From Riptortus pedestris (Eukaryota; Arthropoda; Insecta; Hemiptera; Alydidae): a stretch of 64,000 bases of DNA. Below, piece after piece: positions 12,801 through 21,897 of the stretch; the first letter of the stretch is position 1; each line of letters starts with the position of its first letter. The notes below the pieces were generated by a model. The model worked only from the letters and a program-made list of their open reading frames with translations. It had not been told where the DNA came from and did not search any database. Position numbers and translations under genes: made by a program. Location: positions 103,986,001 through 104,050,000 of the forward strand of contig CM032228.1 in the NCBI GenBank assembly GCA_019009955.1, in the 5' to 3' direction.

Positions 12801-15042
12801 GTTCAGCATGAGCATTACGACCTATCCCTTAATGAAAAAGTCTATACAGAGCAGCTTTTAGTAAGAAAACACTGAAAAGGCTATTTTTTATTATTATTTT
12901 TTTGTATGTTTTAGAATCAATGTTAAAATAGCTTAACACAAAATGTGTAAGGCTGAAGGATTATACTAGGAAATTTGACTCAAGAAGATGTCATAAAGCC
13001 CTAAGCTTTTATGTCCAAAGAAGACTCTATACTAGCATATTTCCCTAAAGGAATACCAGCCTTGAAACTTCTTATTTTGTACATCTTGTTAAACAAGCAG
13101 CAGACATTATGGAGTTTATTACATCACTTAAACTAACTGGAGCTTAAAGAATAACAGAGCCACAGAACCTGCCAAAAGAAAAAAAAGACACCCATTTGTC
13201 AGTTCAACAGAAAAATGGCTATGAGAAAGAAGGATAAAATTACAATCCATTAAAAACAAAAGAATACATCAAATGAAAAAGAACCCCGACAAATGGCAGT
13301 AATAACATTTGTTAAAGGTACAATAGAAAAAACTACAAAAATACTTAAGAAACGTGGTATAGATATTTTGGCACACACAGTAAAACTAGACAAATGTTAT
13401 CGAGTATAAAGAATCAGCTCCATACCAAAGTACCAGGAGTGTAAAGCATACTTTATTCCTATGGCTCATAATACATTCGTCAGGTAGGTAGGTTAATTAG
13501 CATCAGGGCCGGACAACATGTAAATAGTTTCAAAAAGTTTCGGATTGAACTCAGCAATAGCAGAACATTTTTGGCAAACAAACCATTGCATCAAATTTGA
13601 TGGAGTCAAAGTGCTGGCAAAAGTTGATCACTATTATGAAAGAATCGTACAAGAAGCAATCGAGACAGTGAAACGCCCTAACACTTAACAGAGAAGACGG
13701 CTATAGATTGTGTAAACTTTGGAAGCCCATTATTTCACCTAGGAAAAAATATATAAACAAAGAAGGCACAGTCACAAGGGAACAGGTGAAGATACCTGGA
13801 AGGGGAGGCTGTGTCCATAGCACAGGAGGAGACAGTTATATACATCTGATTATGAACCCAGTTTCAGGGACAGTCCTGAGGATACTAGAAGTATGTCTAT
13901 TTAAAGGTAGGCCAGAAACATGAACACACGGTTAATACCTGAAGACTGCTTATAATGTTAAATCATGTATTTTGATCTTAATTTATACGTATATTTAAAT
14001 TATTGTAATTCCATTAGGCTTATATTTATTATGGAAGGTTATGGATCATCCATTTGAAAATAGAAAAGTAAATCACTATAACTGATTTCATCAAATAGAA
14101 AGGGCAAGACCATGGATTTATGAATAATGCACCTCCTACTCACTACTATAAGTTTCTAAAGTTGTCATCATGCCAAATTATAATTATCATTCCAAGATTC
14201 AAGTAAGGAACTGAAACATTCACCAGTTAGTATTGTCTTTTAACTGCTTTATCTAGTAATCCAGTAGACTTTAACCTGTTTTCTAAATTTAATTGAGTGC
14301 CAGTTTTAGTCAAGTTCATTATGTACAACGTTAAGCACAGAGATATATCTATCACATTGAAATTCAGACTTATTTGTAGATTATATAGCAGACTCAGGAA
14401 ACTTAATTAGAGCTTGTTTAAGTGCTGAGTAGAAAGTATTTTATAGCTTGTTATATATCAATATATCATAAACACATGTATATATAGTATGTTATATATC
14501 CAGAAAAGGACAAAGAAGTGATTAGGCATCCAATTAATATTTCAAACTTTTCCCTGAGAGGTTTTTTTTTTTTTTAAATTGTATTAACATTTAAATACCA
14601 GTTTATATAATTGAATAAAATTTAGAATTTTTGGTCACTGTATGTCAACCAAGTACACATCAAACATAAATTATAAAAGCCTGAGAAGCTGTTAAATAAC
14701 AAGTAAAAGTAAGTTAAATCATGTCATGGGAAATTTCAAGTAATCAATACAATATAACTAAAATATAAAATCAGAATCATAATTGTTTCATAGCTTTCAT
14801 TATACAACAACCGTCTAATTGTGAAAACATTAGACAGTAACACAGAATTATAAAAGAAATCTAAATAACATGATCTCTCTAAGATTCTGAAAATGTTGAA
14901 TCGTTCAAAGGTAGTTAAGAAAAACAGCTGTCATAAAATACTCATGTTTAAAAGTAAAGCATGATAGACAACTTCATAAAACTCACAGAGCAGACAAAGA
15001 AGGATTTAAGGAAAATGACATACATTTGGCAACTACAACAGA

Positions 15043-15079
<37 letters not shown>

Positions 15080-15661
15080 TAATCATCCTACAAGTTTCTA
15101 ATGTGAAGAATGATGCATCCAATAATCGCAGGTGACAATTTTGACTATGGAGTGTAGACCGAAGTAAATATTAAAAGATAACTGAGAATAACAAATAATT
15201 TTGAAGTGTAATGCAGAAGTACTATTAAACCAGGAGGTAAAAACAACAATTCATTGTAAAAACTAAGCAACTAAAGTACAATAAAAGACATTGTACTATA
15301 AATTCTTATAAAACACTATATGTTTAAAAAAAAAATCAATACAGGTAATCTCAAATACTAAGAACTGTCAGTTAAAAAAAATGTCATAATAATTAAGAAT
15401 AAATATTACAGAAACCATCTTTATGAGCTAATATACATTCACTATTTGTAATATGATGAAATTATATGTAAATAGTAATCAAGTTCAACATACAGGTTAT
15501 GTATTAACAAATGGATACGTGTGTTCATTCTTAAGAATAGCTAATATACAATTTATAAGTATAGAAATACTCACTGGTAGAACTCCGTGAATTTCACGAC
15601 TGCATTTATGGCAAAAAAATCTATTAACTGGTAAATTTTCAACAGCAGCTTCCTCGGCCAT
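5314..15661 (-). CDS. RNF115/RNF126-type E3 ubiquitin ligase, 5' five exons (3' end outside the window)
   Basis: Five GT-AG exons join in frame: 15661-15575, 12050-11934, 9091-9015, 5757-5617 and 5474-5314, giving 194 codons plus one base. Residues 1-40 form the family's N-terminal zinc ribbon (C17-x2-C20 in exon 1, C33-x2-C36 in exon 2, followed by GFIEVLE). An acidic linker follows (residues 45-60), and exons 4-5 carry the conserved NPGDYAWGREGLDAIVTQLL block ending TGPPP. In this family that block precedes a C-terminal RING-H2 domain that recruits an E2 enzyme. The RING exon was not found at 1-5313 and is expected further left. The start is MAEEA at 15661: an in-frame upstream ATG exists, but the family begins MAE close to the zinc ribbon. 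Whether it is the RNF115 or RNF126 orthologue cannot be decided, since insects usually have one ancestral gene. The introns (3.5, 2.8, 3.3 and 0.14 kb) hold many repeats. Confidence 0.9.
5617..5757 (-). CDS. Ubiquitin-ligase exon 4
   Basis: It encodes the stretch containing PIEHLIQDFIMNLTTG and a Gly-rich end. The acceptor is CCTCAG and the donor TTT|GTAAGT. Confidence 0.85.
5758..8454. other. Ubiquitin-ligase intron 3, unique-looking part
   Basis: The stretch is AT-rich with a T-run near 6325-6345, a short (CA)n at 7920-7940 and a long (TA)n at 8089-8155. No coding exon or known element is recognised. Confidence 0.5.
8089..8155. repeat. (TA)n microsatellite
   Basis: About 33 uninterrupted TA units. 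Unlike many TA tracts here, I see no family A or B sequence directly on either side. Confidence 0.9.
8455..8660 (+). mobile_element. Family B fragment, degenerate
   Basis: It shows the family B order 'ttcagccattaacaaacttgatctttag'-like block, then 'tcatttttgtcatcttctgggtag' and 'ggacattt', with the central TA tract lost. Confidence 0.5.
8784..8945 (-). mobile_element. tRNA-derived SINE, degenerate copy
   Basis: It shares 'aggctaattgggacaggt' and the 'gcccaggtgagaatt' B-box region with the better copies at 46546-46765 and 26517-26741. It is in the minus orientation, and the head is decayed. Confidence 0.6.
9015..9091 (-). CDS. Ubiquitin-ligase exon 3
   Basis: This 77-nt exon encodes MLNEMLVDAGFRNDERRG and a basic tail. 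The acceptor is TTTCAG and the donor GAG|GTAA. It leaves two bases that pair with one base of the next exon to encode Arg. Confidence 0.85.
9577..9650. repeat. Compound (CA)n(TA)n(CA)n microsatellite
   Basis: A run of CA, then TA with interruptions, then CA again. Confidence 0.85.
9839..10356 (+). mobile_element. Family A relative with an alternative 5' end
   Basis: A (TA)n tract is followed by a 5' block different from the main family ('ctgtacgtgtgtatgtcac', 'ctcctaaacggctgga'), then the common unit motif (tagcgatatttcgtttcc, ataacaaggtataaac, gagtgggggttataaggg). The same alternative 5' block occurs inverted at about 17350-17470. The 3' hairpin is absent. Confidence 0.55.
10370..10460 (-). 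mobile_element. Family B 5'-end fragment
   Basis: On the plus strand 'gggaaatctgcttagtttac' is followed by 'gcagcccctgcgtg' and a T run, the inverted 5' terminus of family B. The rest of the element is missing. Confidence 0.6.
11172..11292 (+). pseudogene. Transposase-like fragment with a TDGSGSQYKNK motif
   Basis: One frame reads VKRVIYFTDGSGSQYKNK, then LNFLNICHHEEDF and VEWHF. From memory this resembles a block found in many repetitive arthropod proteins of transposon type (D-G-x2-x-Q-Y-K near the start, HH-E-DF after it). It is cut off at about 11292 by a family B fragment. The superfamily cannot be named from this window. Confidence 0.4.
11293..11430 (-). mobile_element. Family B fragment
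   Basis: It contains 'ttgaagttgtactcatggga', 'ttcttcaactgtccatct' and 'aaaaatgaggtccgttt', then a short (TA)n tract. It is the inverted 3' half of family B with a decayed terminal hairpin. Confidence 0.65.
11934..12050 (-). CDS. Ubiquitin-ligase exon 2 (second Cys pair, acidic linker)
   Basis: It encodes 39 residues beginning DYTCPNCQCGFIEVLE. The acceptor is TTTCAG, the donor is GAG|GTAA, and both phases are 0. The join LPDYTCP matches the family. Confidence 0.9.
12598..12659. repeat. Two adjacent perfect hairpins
   Basis: Arms 12598-12608 and 12611-12621 (ATTACTTGCAT) enclose GT. Immediately after, 15-bp arms 12621-12635 and 12645-12659 (TTAATGTTCATTGCA) enclose a 9-bp loop. Both are exact. 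They lie in intron 1 of the ubiquitin ligase. Confidence 0.85.
12770..12832 (-). mobile_element. Possible SINE head fragment
   Basis: Read on the minus strand, it has a tRNA-like B box (GAGTTCAATTCCCAC) followed by 'ttaggctcaaattatttaat', resembling the heads of the SINE copies elsewhere in the window. There is no tail. Confidence 0.4.
13380..13925 (+). pseudogene. Penelope-like element, GIY-YIG-end fragment
   Basis: One frame reads SAIAEHFWQTNHCIKFDGVK, then VDHYYERIVQEAIE, then a stop; REDGYRLCKLWKPII follows in a shifted frame. H-x(n)-H-x-I-F, Y-x2-R-x3-EAIE and NREDG are the pattern of the C-terminal part of Penelope-like retroelements. The 3' sequence to about 13905 recurs at 23780-23900. 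It is a dead fragment in ubiquitin-ligase intron 1. Confidence 0.55.
13930..15574. other. Ubiquitin-ligase intron 1, proximal part
   Basis: AT-rich sequence with a T run near 14560 and a compound (TA)n(CA)n tract at 15044-15080. No gene or repeat family is recognised. Confidence 0.5.
15575..15661 (-). CDS. Ubiquitin-ligase exon 1 (start codon, first half of the zinc ribbon)
   Basis: It encodes 29 residues ending GVLP, with the first Cys pair (FCHKC). The donor is CCA|GTGAGTA and the phase is 0. Confidence 0.9.
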
Positions 15662-15971
15662 GATTCCCTCAACTGCACACAAAATGGAGCCACCTCGATC
15701 ACAAATTGCTGTCAACGGAAAAAACTTTTTTAAGAGTTGTACGAAAACCAATTTCGGATAATGAACTTAAGTATTTGTGACTGCGACAAATGTATTTTTT
15801 CTACAATTTAGAGGAGATATCTTAAATGAAACATATATTAAATGTTCCCGCCAACTTGTATGAAATGAAAAGATTTGAAAAATCTCTGAAGTTAGGTTTC
15901 GTCAGGTTACAAACAAAGTGCTTCTCCATTCTTATCAGTGTCCGAGTTCTTTGTGTTAGATTTTCTTTAAA
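15662..15971. promoter_or_regulatory. Putative bidirectional promoter and 5' leaders (ubiquitin ligase / GLMP)
   Basis: The two divergent start codons are only 310 bp apart, and no repeat is inserted in this interval although both flanking introns are full of them. I see no convincing TATA box. The assignment rests on gene layout. Transcription starts are not determinable from sequence. Confidence 0.6.
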
Positions 15972-16031
15972 ATGATCAGAATTATAGTTTATTCTATTTT
16001 TATTGGTTTGTGCCTCTCACAGACAAGAAAG
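15972..16031 (+). CDS. GLMP: GLMP exon 1 (signal peptide)
   Basis: Twenty codons, a hydrophobic leader ending SQTRK with donor AAG|GTATGA in phase 0. It is too short for ordinary ORF calling. It was chosen because it is the nearest upstream signal peptide with a donor in the phase that exon 2 needs, and it sits at the divergent promoter. Confidence 0.8.
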
Positions 16032-19000
16032 GTATGAAGGAATGCATATTAGTTTTATGATATTTTTAATTGCTGAATCACTATATATTTGATTTCATTA
16101 CCTAGTTCAAGGTTTGTTGAACTAGGTAAAGAATTCTTCAGGAGAATATACTTTCCAAATTATATTTTAGATTGTATAAATATTTTTTTACACCCATTAC
16201 AATAAAAAAAAAAGAAAAGTGTCATGATAATTATTTTGTTTTCTTGAATTAATAGCAAATATAAATGATTTTCTTTATAATCTAAAGCCTTTAAATACTC
16301 TTTGTATTTGTGAACAGCTCTGTAGTGGTATCTTGAACTTAATGCTGAAACTTTTACTTTTGTGAACATTATGTGCAGGGGGAAAAATTTTTTTTTTACT
16401 TCTCAAAACTTTGAAAACCTTCCAAGAGTTAATTTGAGTTAAAACAAAATTTTAAATAAATGATAATAGTCTTAGTTTATAATTTATTAAATATTAATCT
16501 TCGATTACAGTTGCAATTTTGTAGGTAACATACTTAACTTCAAAAAAAGGCTAAACGCTGAATATGGGAGGGGGGGGGGAGAGAGAGTCTGCCTATCTTC
16601 ATGTATTTATGTTTTGGTTTAGAAGTAACTTTCACTTCTAGTTGAAGAATGTATTACTCATATAGGCTGTGAGGTAAAGTGAGCCTTGGTAAAATTGACT
16701 CACGCGTACTATGAAATTCTTTGTGATTTCAGCAAATTTTTTTTAAGAGAATTAAGCTACTACGCTTGACTCAAAAGTTTCCTCAAATTCCCATTGTACC
16801 CTCTTATTCTCACCTAGGAGATGACAAAAATGAGGTCCTTCGAAATATTTATATACACACACACGCACACACACACCTGCATGATATTGCAAGCGATTAG
16901 AATATTAAATTTAATAATATTATGTTAAACACAAAAATTACTTTTAATAACACAAAAAACAACATTTTTTTATGCCTAAAAACAAATAGAAAATGAAATA
17001 TCGCTTTTTTTTTATTCAAATCTCCCTTATAACCCCACTCCCATTCGAACCTAAAAAATTGAATATCACTTATAATCATGGAAGAAGTAGTGCTAATTCA
17101 CGTATAGAGTTTTGTTAAGTTCAATTGTTGGTGCCCATTGAAATCGTTGGCTCCCACTTTACTTTTTTAGTGTATATCTCGTTTATACTTTGTTATACGA
17201 CAAAAGTGAATATAACAAAAGTTACTCTAAATACCAACATAAACAACTTTTAACCTGTGCATATTTGCCGAACAACCAATAGGAAACGAAATATCGCTAT
17301 TTTTAATTTTAGGCCTCCCTTATGACCCCCACTCCTGCTCCATCTACCAGGCTGATTTCTGACTCTAAACCATCCAGGGCGTCATCCAAACGCGTACAAA
17401 AAAACTCATTCAAATCGGTCCTGCCGTTTAGGAGGAGTTCAGTGACATACTCACGTACAGTAGAATTATATATATAAAGATAAATAAATAAATATATATA
17501 TATACTAGCTCAGATACCCGGCTTCGCCCGGGGATTGATTTGAGGCTGGTATGGTGATGGTATTTTTTTTTGGCAAGGCTTTACTTCGCACAATATTTTG
17601 ACATTTACCCGTCCCAGTGTTTAGGGTTAATACCCGTTGTTGGCATTTGTTAATAATAAAATTAATTTTTTATGTAAGTCTTCATTGCCCTCCAAATTGT
17701 CATATTTCCCGTCTCCTGTGCATTATGCATAGATTTAAATTATTAAGGACAAAATATTAACATTGATTTGAAATAATTTTTCCAGCTGAGGTACCTGGTA
17801 GTTCATATTGAACATAATTGTTGAGCAAATTTCTCTAAATAAAAAATAAACTACTTTTGTTATGTGCATATTTGCCGAAACCCCAATAAGAAACGAAATA
17901 TCACTATAATTAATTTCAGGCCTCCCTTTTAACCCCCATTCCTGCCCGTACCGGGAAATGTTAGTATGCCTTATTATAAGGAAGGCGAGTTTTATTTATT
18001 TCGGTTGGTCTTTTGTCCCAAATAAAATTGTTCACTTCCACTATAGTTTTTAGCGTATATCTCGTTTAAAATTTGGTATACGAAAAAAGTGTATATAACA
18101 AAAGTTACTCTAAATAACAAAATAAACAAATTTTGATATGTGCAAATTTGCCGAAAAACCAATAGGAAACGAAATATCGCTATTTTTAATTTCTGGCTTC
18201 CCTTATAACCCCCACTCCTGCCCGTCCCTAGAAATATCGGTATGGTTTGTTATAATGAAAGCGTTAGTGCTAATACATATATCGAATTTTATTTATTTCA
18301 GTTGGGTCTTTTGTCCCATATAAAATTGTTCACTTCCGCTATAGGTTTTACCGTATATCTCGTTTATAATTCGGTATACGAAAAAAGTGTATATAACAAA
18401 AGTTACTCTAAATAACAAAATAAACAACTTTTGTTATGTTCATATTTGCCAAAAACCCAATAGGAAACGAAATATCGCTATTTTTAATTTCTGGCTTCCC
18501 TTATAACCCCCACTCCTGTTTGTCTCAGAGAATATTAACCCTAGAACTACCAAGGGGGGGGGCTTCTTGAGCCCACAACTTTTTGTTTTTGTTCCCTATC
18601 ACCCAATTTTAATGGGATATTTTATGTATTCCTCAGAAAAACATCCTAGAGTGAGGGCATAAGAATAAAATTAAATAAAAAAATTTCTATGTTGAGAAAA
18701 AAAAATTTTTTTGACGTATGGGCTCGAGGAGCCCCCCCCCCCTTGGTAATGCAAGGGGTAGTTATACACTTAAGTACCAAGGGGGGGGGCTCCTCGAGCC
18801 CACTGATATTTAATACTACTTTTAACTAGTAATTCAAGTGTTATTAATTATATTGCTCAAATAATAATTACTTTGATGTAATTTTAACATACACAAACCT
18901 TCTCAAGTTTTTTTTTTCTCAAAAAAAATATATATATTCTCCCCATATAATTTTTTTTCATATAAAAATATATTACTGAGATGGTTATAATTATTGCTCC

Positions 19001-19512
19001 TGATAGGTACTTTTTTAGAAAAGAGAAGATTTTCTAGGTTGTTCCCAACTAGGGGAACAGTTAGTCCATGCTGCATCCTGGATAAACACTCGGAAAAAAA
19101 ATTATTGTGCAAAAGCACCGATAATTGCATTACGAATCTGATAATTATATTTTCTTAAATTATTATTCTATTATAATGTTATAATAACTTAGATATAGAT
19201 AACTTTTTATTCTAACAATGTTTAGATATGTTCCTCCAGTAGAATACAATTATATTTAATTTAAAGTCATCCTTTTTTCCCCATCCGAACTTTTTTTTTT
19301 AATTTATTTTTATTATTGTATTTAATTTTTTTTTTTCACAGGTGTCATAAGAAACGTTCATTAAACATAATCCAATAGAAATAAAAATTTTAAAAAAATT
19401 ATAGAACCAAAATAATAGGTTATTAAGGTTGTGGGCTCGAGGAGCCCCCCCCCCCTTGGTAATCCATGCGACCTGGGAGAGGTCGGTAATACTAGGGTTA
19501 ATATAATAATTA

Positions 19513-19564
<52 letters not shown>

Positions 19565-20331
19565 GTAACCTCTGTCTGTACATTGATTTTTTTCGCGAAA
19601 TTTCACGATAACTTTTCGTTTCACATGTCATAGAGACCATAACTGCATTTTGTTTCTTTGGTGTCTGTTTGTTTGTTTGTTACCTTTTCACGCATAAACG
19701 GCTGAACCGAATTTTATGAAACTTGGTATGTACATTACTACTAACCCAACTTAGACTTTAGGCTATATTAATATTCTCTGAGACAAACAGGAGTGGGGGT
19801 TATAAGGGAAGCCAGAAATTAAAAATAGCGATATTTCGTTTCCTATTGGGTTTTTGGCAAATATGAACATAACAAAAGTTGTTTATTTTGTTATTTAGAG
19901 TAACTTTTGTTATATACACTTTTTTCGTATACCTAAGTATAAATGAGTTATACGTTAAAACCTTAGAGGGCACTAACGGCTGAACCGAACTTAACAAAAC
20001 TCGGTATGTCGATTAGCATTAATTCTTCCATGATTATAAGGTATATTAAAATTTTTAGGTTTGAACGGGAGGGGGGTTATAAGGGAGGCCTGAAATAAAA
20101 ATTCATCATATTTACATGTATAAGAGACGGGAAATATAAAAATAGCGAAGACTATGAAGAATTATTGAACAAATAATTCTATTATTAGCAAATCACTGGC
20201 AACGACGGGTATCAATCCTAAACACTGGGACGGGTAAATGTCAAAATATTGTGCAATGTAAAGCCTGCTAAAAAATACCATCACCATTCAGCCTCAAATG
20301 AATTCCCGGGCGAAGCCGGGTATCTGAGCTA

Positions 20332-20380
<49 letters not shown>

Positions 20381-21817
20381 ATAATGAAAGGTTAATTATA
20401 ATTATTATTTAAATTTAATCTATTTACCGGCTACTTCTCAGGGTCATATATTGCACGGCAAGCATTCCCGTTTCCACCATCTCTGCTATAAGAGCTAATT
20501 TATCTATTTAATCAAAGATATAGCACAATTAGGCTAGATAATTAAAGAAACACTTACTCTGTTTGCATCTTGGGAGTCGACTGACGATTCCTGTCCTGCT
20601 AAATTGACCTTTGGATTCACAGGGCTCCGCTGTCAGTCCCTTGACAGGTGCTGCTACCTCTTTTAAAGCCCAGTACTATTCACTCTGATCTCATAGATAT
20701 AGAGAGACAGCGGAGTACCTCTAAGGCTCGACCGTTACATATGCCCCCCCCAGAGAGAAAAAAAAATTATATTTTATATTATTTTTTTATTTTTTATTTA
20801 ATTTTTTAGTTTATTTTCATTTTTTTTTTATTTATTTTTTTTTTTTACTAAATATTTTTTTGTATTTTAATTTATAACACGATATATTATTTTATTTTAT
20901 TTTATTTTTTTTATTTTATTTATAACAATGGAATATATTATATAATTTTATTTATTTTTTTTTTATATTACTAAATTTTTTTTTTTATTTTTTTTATTTA
21001 TAACAATAAATATATTATATATTTCTAATTTAATTTTTTATTTTTATTTTTTTTTATTTAATTCAGTAATTGTTCTACTCCGGTCTCACCTGTCTTTGTT
21101 CTTTTTACACTGTCGGCGGGTCCGTTCTGCCGCAAGGGTTAAATAAAATTTCTGTTCTTCATCTGGCCTAATCAAATGCTCCAAATCTAACCATTTGATC
21201 CATTCACGTTGAGGTGTTTTGCCTAACATAATTTGGCATGGGGTTAAATATGTTGTTTCATGTATTACCTCATTCATGCATGATTCTACTTTTTTTATAT
21301 AATTTTTCCACATATCTTGACGGTCTTTTACTCGAACTCGGAGAAATGTTGAGATGGTTCGATGAGCTCTTTCTACTGGATTACCTTGTGGGTGTCGGAT
21401 TGAAGTTCGAATCCATGTAATCTTATACTTGGCCAGTGTTTTGTGCCCCACGTTGGGCGCCATTTTATATAATGAAAGGTTAATTATAATTATTATTATT
21501 TAAATTTAATCTATTTACCGCCTACTTCTCAGGGTCATATATTGCACGGCAAGTATTCCCGTTTCCACCATCTCTGCTATAAGAGCTAATTTATCTATTT
21601 AATCAGAGATATAGCACAATTAGGCTAGATAATTAAAGAAACACTTACTCTGTTTGCATCTTGGGAGTCGACTGACGATTCCTGTCCTGCTAAATTGACC
21701 TTTGGATTCACAGGGCTCTGCTGTCAGTCCCTTGACAGGTGCTGCTACCTCTTTTAAAGCGCAGTACTAATCACTCTGATCTCATAGATATAGAGAGACA
21801 GCGGAGGCTCGACCATT

Positions 21818-21897
<80 letters not shown>

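Larger units (their letters stand above)
20377..21820 (-). mobile_element. Internally deleted Ty3/gypsy-like LTR element
   Basis: Two direct repeats of about 360 bp (20377-20739 and about 21466-21820) are bounded by TGTAA and TTACA and differ at only a handful of positions plus a small indel. The element reads on the minus strand: a primer binding site next to the right-hand LTR, an integrase fragment, a T-rich/AT-rich stretch (20760-21065), and a G8 polypurine tract at 20744-20751 next to the left-hand LTR. gag, protease, RT and most of integrase are missing. It is inserted in a (TA)n tract, so the target duplication cannot be read exactly. Confidence 0.85.

Noticed and set aside
15659..15751. 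Upstream in-frame ATG as the start of the ubiquitin ligase
   Set aside because: It would add 30 residues before MAEEA that do not resemble the family, whose zinc ribbon lies close to the start. The downstream ATG is preferred.
21086..21463. A host gene with an integrase-like domain
   Set aside because: The frame begins in the primer binding site and lies between two LTRs, so it is a deletion product of a retrotransposon.
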